From the NCBI GenBank assembly GCA_964590195.1, contig CAZPWJ010000010.1:18682-82681 (forward strand): a DNA stretch of 64,000 bases. Direction: 5' to 3'. Position numbers and translations under genes: made by a program. The stretch comes from GCA-2731375 sp964590195. GTDB lineage: Bacteria > Pseudomonadota > Alphaproteobacteria > GCA-2731375. This document shows positions 51,642 through 60,184 of this stretch, in pieces; positions within the stretch are counted from its first letter, which is position 1; the number at the start of each line of letters is the position of its first letter. The notes under the pieces are model-generated. The model saw only the letters and a program-made list of their open reading frames with translations, was not told where the DNA came from and did no database searches.

Positions 51642-52247
51642 CTAGGGCTGACGCACGGCCAGGAACTCTTCAAAGCCCCCGACCCCGGTATGGCGCAACT
51701 CCAATTCCAGGTCGACGGAGGCGGCGGCCCGCTCGGCGTGGGCAACAAGCTCCGGGTTATCGGTTTGCGCCAGATAAACCATCTTCTTGTAATGCGCGAA
51801 ATAGGTGTCACGCAGCTTGGGAAAGCGGTCCAGGCCAAGGCCCTTGAAAACCAGCTTCTCGAAATGACGGGCCAGAAAATCGGTCAGAAAGAAGCAGCCG
51901 GGTTCCTCGTCAATGATCTTCTTGAAACGCGCGCGGCCTGTGAAAACTTCATAACAATGGGCCCCGCCAATGCCTTCGACGCCTTCCTCTTGCAACATGT
52001 TCTCCATCAGACCGCCCGTGCCGCAGTCGCTATAGAGCACAATGATGTGATCGAACTTGTCGCGCCCGGCCTTGATTTTGGCCCGCACGCCTTCGGGCAG
52101 CACCTCGGGGCTGTTGTGCAGCTTCGCCGGCAGACATTCGATCCGAATATGGTCCCAGCCGTTATCCTTTACGATGCCGACGATTTCACGCGCCAGGGCA
52201 CCGCAGCATATTACCAGCGTCGTTGATTTTTCAGCCTTGGCTTCCAA
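51642..52247 (-). CDS. DUF1638 family protein
   Basis: This 201-residue protein (TLVICCGALAREIVGIVKDNG, IKAGRDKFDHIIVLYSDCGTGG, GAHCYEVFTGRARF, PGCFFLTDFLARHFEKLVFKGLGLD) matches DUF1638, an uncharacterised family often next to corrinoid methyltransferases. Conserved Cys and His residues (CCGALA, DCGTGG, AHCYE) suggest metal or cofactor binding. It sits between the URO-D methyltransferase (14-nt gap) and metV (14-nt gap), so it is an integral part of the operon. Its biochemical role is unknown. Confidence 0.85.
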   Translation of the reverse strand: MEAKAEKSTTLVICCGALAREIVGIVKDNGWDHIRIECLPAKLHNSPEVLPEGVRAKIKAGRDKFDHIIVLYSDCGTGGLMENMLQEEGVEGIGGAHCYEVFTGRARFKKIIDEEPGCFFLTDFLARHFEKLVFKGLGLDRFPKLRDTYFAHYKKMVYLAQTDNPELVAHAERAAASVDLELELRHTGVGGFEEFLAVRQP

Positions 52248-52261
52248 TCTATCTCACCTCA

Positions 52262-53413
52262 TCAATAGCGGTGATTTGTGCCGGTTTCGAACATGGCGAT
52301 GATGTTCTCGGGCGGCACCTCGGCTTGGATGTTGTGCACGGAGTTGAGCACATAACCGCCGCCCTTGCCGAGAATGCTAATGATCCGCTTGGTCTCCTCG
52401 GCCACTTCCTGGGCGCTGCCGAAGGGCAGGGTATGTTGCGTATTAATGCCGCCCCAGAAGGAAATCCGATCGCCGAATTCTCCCTTCAGGCGCTCAGGCT
52501 CCATATTGGCGGCGGTGACCTGAACCGGGTTCAGGGCGTCCACGCCAACATCAATCAGATGCGGAATGAAGTGATAAGCGGAGCCGCAGCAATGGAAGCA
52601 AACCTTGGCCTGGTCATTGGTCATATTCTTGACCGTTTGCACCATGCGGCGGTGGCGCGGCTTCAGATAGTTCTTGTAGATCGTTTCGGGATCGAACATG
52701 CAGCTGTCCTGGGTGCCCAGATCCTCGCCGAAATAGATAATGTCGACATTCTCCGGCCCGGCCGCCTCGATCATAACCCTGGCCGTGTCGCACCAGAAAT
52801 CACACAGCTTGTCCATCATCCTCTGCAGCGCCTCGGGCGCCTTGTACAGATCCTTCAGGTAGCTTTCGAATCCGCGCATGGCATAACCACGGTGCACGAC
52901 GCCGCCCGGCAGATAGAGACAGACCGCGTGTTCGCCCTTGGCCTTGATCTCCTGCACCCGCTCCCTGACGCCTTCGGCGAAACCGGGGTTCGCGCCATTG
53001 GGCCAATCGAATTCCTCGACCCGGTCAATGGTCAGCTTGCCGCCATGGAAAGGTCCGTCCTTGTGCAGGAAATGCTGATCCACATCCTTTTCGGTGCGCT
53101 GCCAGTGAACCTGGAACATGTCGATGTAATTGTTGTCGTCGATCCAGTGGTCGGGGCCGTCCTTGTAGGCGCCCGGCTGCACATTGCGTGTATCGACGCC
53201 GAACTTGTCGAGGACTTCCTCGGCTGGATGGGCGGCGGAATGGATGATCGACATCACCTCGGTCGGTGCCGTGACGCCCATGTGTTTCTTCAGACGCTCG
53301 TAGCCGGCCAGGGTTATGGAGGTAAATTCCGCACCGCCGAAATCGATCGGCACGCGATCCGGTTCTTCGTGGTTCAGCGCTGCCAGGATTCTTTCCCGAT
53401 GGGTCCAAGACAT
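52262..53413 (-). CDS. URO-D/MtaA-type corrinoid methyltransferase (2)
   Basis: This 383-residue protein begins MSWTHRERILAALNHEEPDR and has VCFHCCGSAYHFIPHLIDVGVDALNPVQ (His-x-Cys zinc pair), FWGGINTQHTLPFGS and GGYVLNSVHNIQAEVPPENI. It is close to copy 3 (59042-60184), with long shared stretches. It probably demethylates a methylated substrate and methylates the cognate corrinoid protein encoded 49 nt upstream (MT I). The second ATG (53413) is chosen since GGAGG lies 8 nt ahead; ATG 53419 is too close to it. The substrate is unknown. Confidence 0.9.
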   Translation of the reverse strand: MSWTHRERILAALNHEEPDRVPIDFGGAEFTSITLAGYERLKKHMGVTAPTEVMSIIHSAAHPAEEVLDKFGVDTRNVQPGAYKDGPDHWIDDNNYIDMFQVHWQRTEKDVDQHFLHKDGPFHGGKLTIDRVEEFDWPNGANPGFAEGVRERVQEIKAKGEHAVCLYLPGGVVHRGYAMRGFESYLKDLYKAPEALQRMMDKLCDFWCDTARVMIEAAGPENVDIIYFGEDLGTQDSCMFDPETIYKNYLKPRHRRMVQTVKNMTNDQAKVCFHCCGSAYHFIPHLIDVGVDALNPVQVTAANMEPERLKGEFGDRISFWGGINTQHTLPFGSAQEVAEETKRIISILGKGGGYVLNSVHNIQAEVPPENIIAMFETGTNHRY

Positions 53414-54099
53414 CGTCATTTCCTCCAAATTCCGCCAGCCGCCATGGGCCGGGTGTTTTTTATCAGCTGGTGACGAATTCCCGCGCCTGCTCGACGGCGG
53501 CGGGGGCGTCCATGCCATAAGCATCGGCACCGATGCTCATGGCGAATTCATGATGCACCGGCGGGCCGCCGATCATCACCTTGACGTTCAGGTTGCGGTT
53601 GGTGTTGGCATCCTGCACCGTCGCCACCGCCTTTTCCATTTCCGGCATCGACGTGGTCAGCAGGCCCGACAGGGCGATGATGTCGGCTTCATTTTCCTGG
53701 GCCGCCGTGATGAACTGTTCGCCATCCACGTCCGTGCCAAGATCCACCACCTTGAAGCCCGCGCCCTCGAGCAGCAGGCCGACCAGGTTCTTGCCGATGT
53801 CGTGCAGGTCGCCCTTGACCGTGCCCAGCACCACCGTGCCGATGGGCTTGACGCCGGTTTCCGTCAGCAGGGGGCGCAGTATATCCAGGCCAGCCTGCAC
53901 CGCCTCCGCCGCCATCAGCATCTCAGGCACGAACAGGGTGCCGGCGGAGAATTTTTCGCCAATCTCGTCAAGGGGGGCGATCAGGCCGTCCTGCAGGATG
54001 CTCTTCACAGGCGTGCCGGCATCGATCTCAGCCTGCACCAGCGTGGCCACATCCTCTTCTTCGTATTCCATGACCGCATCGAAAATCTCGGCAACACTC
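53400..54099. repeat. Long near-identical repeat, copy 1
   Basis: This segment covers the corrinoid gene and the spacer to the next methyltransferase start. It is direct-repeated at 60171-60870 (offset 6771) with about 14 mismatches in 690 bases. Positions 53521-53975 appear identical in both copies. Confidence 0.9.
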
Positions 54100-54101
54100 A
54101 T
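53463..54101 (-). CDS. Corrinoid (B12-binding) methyl-carrier protein, copy 1
   Basis: This 212-residue protein has an N-terminal helical cap (about 1-85, AEIFDAVMEYEEEDVATLVQ) and a Rossmann-type B12 domain with GDLHDIGKNLV (Asp98-x-His100-x-x-Gly103; His100 is the lower cobalt ligand), LSGLLTTSM and VMIGGPPVHHEFA. It carries the methyl group on cobalt between MT I and MT II. It is first in the operon; the promoter gap holds the operator candidate at 54132-54168. It differs from copy 2 by only a few residues (Ser2/Thr2, Ile26/Val26, Ser212/Gly212). Confidence 0.95.
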   Translation of the reverse strand: MSVAEIFDAVMEYEEEDVATLVQAEIDAGTPVKSILQDGLIAPLDEIGEKFSAGTLFVPEMLMAAEAVQAGLDILRPLLTETGVKPIGTVVLGTVKGDLHDIGKNLVGLLLEGAGFKVVDLGTDVDGEQFITAAQENEADIIALSGLLTTSMPEMEKAVATVQDANTNRNLNVKVMIGGPPVHHEFAMSIGADAYGMDAPAAVEQAREFVTS

Positions 54102-54131
54102 CGGACAAATCCTCCAAAGGAAATCGGCTTC

Positions 54132-54168
54132 TTTTTTTCTAATATATTAGTGATATGTTAGAAAAAAA
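54132..54168. promoter_or_regulatory. Palindromic operator candidate of the corrinoid operon and acyl-CoA dehydrogenase gene
   Basis: Arms 54132-54147 and 54153-54168 are inverted repeats with 15 of 16 matching positions and a 5-bp centre. The middle 13-mer ATATTAGTGATAT (54144-54156) recurs with one difference upstream of the GntR gene (56183-56195, opposite orientation). It lies 31 nt before the corrinoid protein start and in the divergent promoter region of the dehydrogenase. Confidence 0.6.
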
Positions 54169-54319
54169 CAGGCTGATTGTCAATACTTGCGGGCCATGTG
54201 GCCGGCCTTGATCGTCGTGCTCTTTTGCCACGGGCGCACTTGACCAGCCGGGAAATCTCGACTGATATAACGTCAAGCCATGGGGAAAATGTGCAGATGT
54301 AAAACCCAGGGAGGAGCCC

Positions 54320-55453
54320 GTGCAGGACATTGATGTCTATGAGCAATTCCGCGACAGCATGCGCCGCTTCGCGAACGACAAGGTGGCGCCGCACGCGGCG
54401 GAAACAGACCAAACCAGCAGTTTTCCGGAGGCCGCCTTTGCCGCCTTTCGCGAGGAAGGCCTGCTTGGCCTGGCATTCGACGAGGATCTGGGCGGCCAGG
54501 ATGGCGACCTGATGTCGTTGGTGATCTGCGGTGAGGAGGTCGCACGCTGCTGCGCCACCTCGTCGCAATTGCTGATGAACAACTGGATCGCCTCCTTTCC
54601 GCTATTGCAATATGGCACCCGCGAACTGATCGAGGCCGTCATCCCGCCCGTGTCGGCGGGCGAGAAAAGCATGGGCTGGTGTTTGACCGAGCCGCAAAGC
54701 GGTTCCGATCTGTGGAGCCTGCAAACACGGGCCGAGCCAAGCGGCAACGGTTGGGTTCTAAATGGCCGTAAAAGATTCATCACGGGAGCGACCTGGGCTG
54801 ACTGGTATCTGGTCCTGGCCCGTACGGGCGAGAGATCCTTTGGCCTGTTCCTGGTTGACCGGGATGATCCGGGTCTCTCGTTTGGCAAGCTGGAAAAGAA
54901 AATGGGCCTTTGCGGCAGCCCGACGGCGGACGTCATTTTCGAGGATTGCCAAATTCCCGCCGAACGCGTCGTCGGCGAGCCGACCGGGGGTTATAAATAC
55001 TTGACCGAGGGGCTGACCTATTCAAGGTCGCTGATCGCGGCCCAGGCGTTGGGTATCGCCCAGGGTGCCTTCGAGGCGGCGGTGAGTTACACCTCCGAGC
55101 GGCAACAGTTCGGCGAGCCGGTGTCGCGCTTTCAGATGGTCCAGGGCATGATCGCCGACATGGCGGTCAAGGTGGAAGCCTCCCGGGCGCTTCTCTACCG
55201 CTCGGTCGAGGCGGCGAGCGGCGAGGATCAGAACAGGGCGCGGGCAATCGCCTCAATGGCCAAGCTGTTCTGCAGCGACACGGCCATGGAAGTGACCACG
55301 GACGCGGTACAGTTGCATGGCGGCTACGGCTTCCTGAAGGATTACCCGGTGGAGCGGATGATGCGCGATGCCAAGATCACGCAAATCTATGAAGGTACCA
55401 ACCAGGTGCAACGGCTGATCATCGCGAAACACGTGTACGGTCGCGGTGGGTAG
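54320..55453 (+). CDS. Acyl-CoA dehydrogenase family protein
   Basis: This 377-residue flavoprotein has the ACAD set: FREEGLLGLAFDEDLGGQDGD, WCLTEPQSGSDL (FAD contact), GRKRFITGATWADWYLVLARTG, AQALGIAQGAFEAAVSYTSERQQFG, and the catalytic Glu in QIYEGTNQVQRL. The start is GTG 54320 with GGAGG 5 nt ahead. It diverges from the corrinoid operon and shares its promoter region, so it is probably co-regulated. It would desaturate a CoA thioester, perhaps the demethylated product. Confidence 0.92.
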   Translation: MQDIDVYEQFRDSMRRFANDKVAPHAAETDQTSSFPEAAFAAFREEGLLGLAFDEDLGGQDGDLMSLVICGEEVARCCATSSQLLMNNWIASFPLLQYGTRELIEAVIPPVSAGEKSMGWCLTEPQSGSDLWSLQTRAEPSGNGWVLNGRKRFITGATWADWYLVLARTGERSFGLFLVDRDDPGLSFGKLEKKMGLCGSPTADVIFEDCQIPAERVVGEPTGGYKYLTEGLTYSRSLIAAQALGIAQGAFEAAVSYTSERQQFGEPVSRFQMVQGMIADMAVKVEASRALLYRSVEAASGEDQNRARAIASMAKLFCSDTAMEVTTDAVQLHGGYGFLKDYPVERMMRDAKITQIYEGTNQVQRLIIAKHVYGRGG

Positions 55454-55471
55454 CGCGATCGCGCAAATGCT

Positions 55472-56155
55472 CTATGTGTCGATGGACGACCTGGTAACGT
55501 CCAGGATGTAGTCCATGAGGAGGCCCGAGGCGGCCTCGGCGGCGCTGATATCGCCATCGGCGATGGCGAAGGCGACATCGGCATGGCGCCGCGCCGCCAG
55601 TTCCACGTCGGTGCTTTGCTGGTTATGGACGAACCAAAAGCGCCGGGATAATCCAGACATCAAGCCAATTGCCTTGGCGGCGTATTCGTTGCGGCAGGCC
55701 TCGGCCACCAAATGGTTGAATTGATCATCGAAACGGATGAACGCCATGTCATCGCCGGCGGCGGCGCAGGCCAGCATGCTTTCCCCTATATGGCGAAATT
55801 CGTGCCGCTCGGCCTGGTCCGCGCGTCTGGCGGCGGCGGTTACCATGACTTCCTCGATCTTGCGCCGCACTTCCAGCAGGCGAAGCTGCGATTGCACGTT
55901 GATTTCCGAGACCAGAATGCCGCGTCTGGGTAAAATCACCACCAGCCCTTCCCTGGCCAGGCGGTGCAGGGCTTCGCGGATCGGCGTGCGGCCAATACCC
56001 AGGCGCGCGGCCAGGGTCGCCTCCGACAAGACCGCTCCAGGTGCCAGCTGAACCGTGACAATGAGTTCCTCAAGCTGGCTGTAGGCCTGGTCCGTCAGGC
56101 TAACGGCGCTGGATTTCCCGCGCCCGCCCTGAATATTCAACATCGTCGCCACCAC
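55472..56155 (-). CDS. GntR family transcriptional regulator, FadR/FCD subfamily
   Basis: This 227-residue protein has an N-terminal winged helix-turn-helix (about 15-80: LTDQAYSQLEELIVTVQLAPG, LGIGRTPIREALHRLAREGLV) and a C-terminal FCD effector domain with metal-binding His residues (DDQFNHLVAEACRN, HADVAF). The GTG start at 56155 follows GGGGA. The gene lies 106 nt after the RACo-like gene, and that gap holds a 13-mer also found at the first operon's promoter. Repression of both units, relieved by a small acid, is inferred. Confidence 0.9.
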   Translation of the reverse strand: MVATMLNIQGGRGKSSAVSLTDQAYSQLEELIVTVQLAPGAVLSEATLAARLGIGRTPIREALHRLAREGLVVILPRRGILVSEINVQSQLRLLEVRRKIEEVMVTAAARRADQAERHEFRHIGESMLACAAAGDDMAFIRFDDQFNHLVAEACRNEYAAKAIGLMSGLSRRFWFVHNQQSTDVELAARRHADVAFAIADGDISAAEAASGLLMDYILDVTRSSIDT

Positions 56156-56182
56156 ATTTTCCCCATATGATATACTGAAAAT

Positions 56183-56195
56183 ATATCACCAATAT
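56183..56195. promoter_or_regulatory. Putative GntR operator upstream of its own gene
   Basis: The 13-mer ATATCACCAATAT differs at one position from the reverse complement of 54144-54156. It starts 28 nt before the regulator's GTG, and a TGATATA/TATATCA inverted repeat overlaps it (56168-56188). It fits autoregulation. Confidence 0.55.
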
Positions 56196-56261
56196 ACTAC
56201 TGGATTGCCATCAACGTGGTCAATGTTGGCGGTGGCTCTCCGCCCTCGTCAAAGGCTGGGA

Positions 56262-58241
56262 TTATTGTTGTAGCCGCCGCTTAGCGCGTTTTTTCTTTTT
56301 TTCCGGCAGGGGCATGGGCAGTACCCGGCGAAGTTCGGGGTAGGTATCCTTGGCATGAGGTATGGCCAGGGCATCGACGAAATATTTCTGAAAGGCCGGG
56401 GCCACCGCCGTTTCGACTTTCTCCACCCGCCTTACGACGCTTTCGATTTCCGCCCGCGCCCCGGCGTTCAACAGGGCGATCCGGGCGCCGGTGCCCGCCG
56501 CGTTACCGGCGGAGGAGACCCGGGCGGGATCGCAGTCGGGGATCATGCCCAGCGCCAGGGCATAAACCGGATCGATATGGCTGCCGAAAGCACCGGCCAG
56601 AACAACGCGGTCGACTTTTTCGACCCCGAACAAATCCAGCAACAGCTTGGCGCCGGCATACAACGCGCCCTTGGCCAGTTGCACGGCGCGCACATCGGCC
56701 TGGGTAACAGCAATCTCCGGCTCGCCATCGAAGAGCACGAAGTGGCGCTCGCCGTCACTGGGAAAGGCGCCGTCCGGCGAAATGATGCCCCGCAAGGCCA
56801 TCTCGGCCACCGCCTCTATAATGCCCGAACCGCAAATGCCCGTGATGCCGGTCTTCGCCATGGCCCGGTCGAAACCCGGCTCGTCCGACCACAGATCGCC
56901 GCCGATGATCTTGAAACGGGGCTGCAAGCTCTCGGGATCGATGCGCACCCGCTCGATAGCGCCGGGCGCGGCGCGCTGGCCGGCGGAGATCTGCGCCCCT
57001 TCAAAGGCCGGCCCGGTGGGAGAGGAGGCCGCTAGCAACCTCTTCCGGTTGCCCAGGACCAGCTCGGCGTTAGTGCCCACATCAACCAGCAGCGAAACCT
57101 CGTCACGTTCGAATGGCGTCTCCGAGAGGATCATTCCGGCCGCATCGGCGCCCACATGGCCGGCGATACAGGGCAGCAAATAGACTTCCGCGCCGGCCGC
57201 CAATTCAAGGCCGAGGCCGTGCGCGGCCACGGTTACCGCGCCATCGACGGCCAAGGCGAACGGCGCCACGCCGAGCGGCCCCGGATCCAGGCCCAGGACC
57301 AGATGATGCATGATCGGATTGCCGACGATCACCACCTCGTAAATATCGCCCCGTTCGATGCCGGCCTCCGCCGCCGCCTGGCCGGCCAATTCATTCAGGC
57401 TAGCCCGCACCGCCGCCGTCATTTCCGCCCCGCCAGCTGATTGTGTCATGGCATAGGAGACACGGCTCATCAGATCCTCGCCAAAGCGAATTTGCGGGTT
57501 CATGGCCGACGCCGTGGCCAATACCTCGCCATCCGCCAGATTGACCAGGTGCGCGGCCAGGGTGGTCGAGCCGACATCGATCGCCAGGCCAAATGCCTGA
57601 TCCGTGAAACCGGGGCGCACCCCGACGATCCGGCTGCCCCCGCGGACGGCGGCGGTCACCGTCCAGCGTCCCGCGCGCATGGCCGCCGCGCCTTCCGCCA
57701 GCACCGCCGGATCAGTGGTAAGCCCCCGCAGACCCCAGGTATCGCCGAGCGCCCGGGCCAGCCTTTCGCCATCACCGCTGGGAATTTCCAGTTCCGGCGG
57801 AGGCACATCCACGGCATGCAGATGCAGCACCGGATCCAGTTCGATGGCGCGGACCTCGGCCCGCTTGCGCACGACCTGGCGGTGGACCTGGCTTTCGGGC
57901 GGCACGTCGATTACCAGATCGCCCAATATGCGGGCATGGCAGGCCATCCGGCGGCCCGGTTTCAGCCCCTTGCGTTCGGCATAGGCGGCCTCGGCGGTAT
58001 GGCCGGGCGATATGTGATCGATGCTGGAACTTATGCCGTGCTTGGCGAAGTCGCCCTCGCCAACCTCGATCTGGCAGCGTCCGCACAGACCGCGCCCGCC
58101 ACAGACCGAATCCAGATCGGCGCCCAGGCTGCGGGCGGCATCCAGCACCGAGACGCCCAGCGCCACCCGGCCCTGTTTGCCCGAGGGTGAAAAGACGACA
58201 AGCGCCTGCGCCGCTGGCGCCGAAGATGACTTATCCGGCAT
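56262..58241 (-). CDS. RACo-type reductive activator of corrinoid proteins
   Basis: This 659-residue protein has an N-terminal 2Fe-2S ferredoxin domain (Cys47-x5-Cys53-x2-Cys56, a further Cys in RRMACHARI near 101), a linker and a C-terminal ASKHA ATPase (DUF4445) with LAIDVGSTTLAAHL, LLVDVGTNAEL, GSGIIEAVAEM and VVLAGAFGSHIDP. RACo/AcsV-type proteins use ATP to drive electrons onto inactive Co(II) corrinoid and return it to Co(I). This matches the 'activating enzyme' of ether demethylases. It is 15 nt downstream of an Fe-S protein gene that may be its electron donor. Confidence 0.94.
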   Translation of the reverse strand: MPDKSSSAPAAQALVVFSPSGKQGRVALGVSVLDAARSLGADLDSVCGGRGLCGRCQIEVGEGDFAKHGISSSIDHISPGHTAEAAYAERKGLKPGRRMACHARILGDLVIDVPPESQVHRQVVRKRAEVRAIELDPVLHLHAVDVPPPELEIPSGDGERLARALGDTWGLRGLTTDPAVLAEGAAAMRAGRWTVTAAVRGGSRIVGVRPGFTDQAFGLAIDVGSTTLAAHLVNLADGEVLATASAMNPQIRFGEDLMSRVSYAMTQSAGGAEMTAAVRASLNELAGQAAAEAGIERGDIYEVVIVGNPIMHHLVLGLDPGPLGVAPFALAVDGAVTVAAHGLGLELAAGAEVYLLPCIAGHVGADAAGMILSETPFERDEVSLLVDVGTNAELVLGNRKRLLAASSPTGPAFEGAQISAGQRAAPGAIERVRIDPESLQPRFKIIGGDLWSDEPGFDRAMAKTGITGICGSGIIEAVAEMALRGIISPDGAFPSDGERHFVLFDGEPEIAVTQADVRAVQLAKGALYAGAKLLLDLFGVEKVDRVVLAGAFGSHIDPVYALALGMIPDCDPARVSSAGNAAGTGARIALLNAGARAEIESVVRRVEKVETAVAPAFQKYFVDALAIPHAKDTYPELRRVLPMPLPEKKKKRAKRRLQQ

Positions 58242-58256
58242 AGGCGCTCACCTGTA

Positions 58257-59000
58257 TCAGGCGTCCCCTTCGCCTGCCGGCGAACTGCCTGACGTTTGCG
58301 GCACCTCGACGACATATCGTTTTTTGGCATTGGCCAGGAATTTCGACATATGAAACGCGGCATGCGGGGGGAGATAAACTTTGTCCCTGCCGATTGGACA
58401 GGCGCGCCGGGCAAGACAGTGCAGATCGATACAGCTTTTGCCTTCGTCCGTGGCGATGTGGCGGACGCAGGCGGGGACGTCGTAGTTGCCGTCCTCGTAG
58501 GCATCGACCGGGCAGACTTTCAGGCATTTCCTGTCGGCGCAGCTTTCGCACGGGTTCTCGGCCGCCGGTCGCGGGGGCAGGGCAAAGTCCGGCTCGAACA
58601 CGAGGGCGGCGCGATAGGCATGCCACAAACCGTACTGGGGATGGATCAATGGACCCAGTGGCGACTGCCAAACGCTGTCCGCCTTCATGGCCCAGCGCTG
58701 AAACGGGTGATAGGGCTGGTCAAAGGGAAAATGCACCCGCGCGCCCAGCTTGGCGGCGATCGGCCGCATCACCGCCGCCGTCCAATCGTTCAGCGGATTT
58801 TGCGTCGCCAGACGCTGTTCCGCCCCGCTTGCCGCATCGAAGTGCGGCCACATGGCGGAGCCGGCATTGCCGATAATCACCACGACGGCATCGATATCCG
58901 CCGTTATTCCGGGTACCGCATCATCCGCGGCCGGTTTGAAACCGCCCCGGCAAATGAAGCCGGTGCCCTCCAGCGCCGCCCCGATATCCTCATAGCGCAT
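58257..59000 (-). CDS. 4Fe-4S ferredoxin-like protein
   Basis: This 247-residue protein has a C-terminal cluster region: CESCADRKCLKVCPVDAY (full CxxCx4CxxxCP motif) and a second set in CIDLHCLARRACPIG and CVRH. The first 140 residues (AVVVIIGNAGSAMWPHFDAA, ARVHFPFDQPYHPFQRWAMKADSVWQSPLGPLIHPQYGLWHAYRAAL-type) resemble the epoxyqueuosine reductase-like corrinoid-binding fold used in QueG and reductive dehalogenase relatives, but this is uncertain. It may donate electrons to the RACo-like activator 15 nt downstream. Confidence 0.78.
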   Translation of the reverse strand: MRYEDIGAALEGTGFICRGGFKPAADDAVPGITADIDAVVVIIGNAGSAMWPHFDAASGAEQRLATQNPLNDWTAAVMRPIAAKLGARVHFPFDQPYHPFQRWAMKADSVWQSPLGPLIHPQYGLWHAYRAALVFEPDFALPPRPAAENPCESCADRKCLKVCPVDAYEDGNYDVPACVRHIATDEGKSCIDLHCLARRACPIGRDKVYLPPHAAFHMSKFLANAKKRYVVEVPQTSGSSPAGEGDA

Positions 59001-59041
59001 GCGCTACCTCCAACTGTCGTCACGCCGCACGGTCCTGGCAA

Positions 59042-60184
59042 TTAGTAGCGATGGTTCAAACCGGTATCGAACATTGCGACAATATTCTCCGGCGGCACCT
59101 CGAACTGGATGTTGTGTACCGCGTTCAGAACATAACCGCCCTGCTTGCCGAATATGTCAATGCAGCGTTCGGTCTCCGCTCGCACGGCATCGGCGGACTG
59201 ATAGGGCAGAATATCCTGGGTATTGATGCCGCCCCAGAACGACATGCGGTCGCCGAATTCGTCCTTCAGGCGGTCTGGTTCCATATTCTTGGCGGTGACC
59301 TGCACCGGGTTCAGAATATCGACGCCGATATCGATCAAATGCGGAATGAAGTCGTAGGCCGAACCGCAGCAATGGAACAGCGACAGACCGCCCGTTTTGG
59401 ATTTCAGGGTCTGGATGACCCGTTCATGGCGCGGCTTGATCAGGCGGCCGTAGGTATTGTCGGGATCGAACATACAGCCGTCCTGGGTGCCCAGATCCTC
59501 GCCGAAGAAGATGATATCGATGTTGTCCGCACCGGCCGCCTCGATCATATGTTCCGAGGCCCGGATATTGTAATCCGCCAGCTTGTCCATCAGGTAACAG
59601 GCCGCTTCCGGCGCGCGCAGGAAATCCTTGAGGAAATCGACCATGCCGCGCAAGGCATAGGCCCGGTGGATCACCTGGTCCGGCACGTTCAGGATCAGGC
59701 AGTAATCGCCCTCGGCCTTGAAGCCCTCGACCTTTTCCTTGATGCCGGCGGCGATGGCGGGATTATCGGGATCGGGCCAGGCCATGGCATCGATCCTGTC
59801 GATGGTCAGCTTGCCGCCGCAGAGCGGGCCATCCTTGTAGAGGAAATGTTTGTCATCCGTGCCCACGGTGCCCTTGAAGGTGACACCGAAGTGATCGATG
59901 AAGGTCAGATCATCGACCCATTCACCCGATGCCCGACCAAAGCCGGCGGTAATGGCGCGGGTATCGACGCCGAAACGGTTCAGAACCGAGGTATCCGGAT
60001 CGGCCAGATGATTGAGTTTCGAGCGCACCTTGGTTTCATGCTCAAGGCCCAAATGCGCCTTCAGCCGGTCATAAGCGTCCAGCACGATGCCGGTGGCGCC
60101 GGCGCCGGCCAGATCAATCGGCACGCGGTCCGGTTCTTCGTGGTTCAACGCCGCAAGCACGCGGTCCCGTGATGTCCAAGACAT
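59042..60184 (-). CDS. URO-D/MtaA-type corrinoid methyltransferase (3)
   Basis: This 380-residue protein starts MSWTSRDRVLAALNHEEPDR and has LSLFHCCGSAYDFIPHLIDIGVDILNPVQ (His-x-Cys pair), FWGGINTQDILPYQS and GGYVLNAVHNIQFEVPPENI. It is a close paralogue of copy 2 but clearly diverged in the middle third (about residues 60-200), where a different substrate may bind. It follows corrinoid protein copy 2 by 49 nt, the same spacing as in the first module. ATG 60184 is chosen for its distance to GGAGG. Confidence 0.9.
   Translation of the reverse strand: MSWTSRDRVLAALNHEEPDRVPIDLAGAGATGIVLDAYDRLKAHLGLEHETKVRSKLNHLADPDTSVLNRFGVDTRAITAGFGRASGEWVDDLTFIDHFGVTFKGTVGTDDKHFLYKDGPLCGGKLTIDRIDAMAWPDPDNPAIAAGIKEKVEGFKAEGDYCLILNVPDQVIHRAYALRGMVDFLKDFLRAPEAACYLMDKLADYNIRASEHMIEAAGADNIDIIFFGEDLGTQDGCMFDPDNTYGRLIKPRHERVIQTLKSKTGGLSLFHCCGSAYDFIPHLIDIGVDILNPVQVTAKNMEPDRLKDEFGDRMSFWGGINTQDILPYQSADAVRAETERCIDIFGKQGGYVLNAVHNIQFEVPPENIVAMFDTGLNHRY

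Noticed and set aside
54102..54319. Cobalamin riboswitch upstream of the corrinoid operon
   Set aside because: The 218-bp gap has no B12-box-like sequence and is occupied by a palindrome and a divergent promoter.
48053..60184. URO-D genes read as heme biosynthesis hemE
   Set aside because: Three copies, length 380-386 residues, the zinc His-x-Cys motif and linkage to corrinoid proteins, MT II and RACo argue for methyltransferases rather than uroporphyrinogen decarboxylase.
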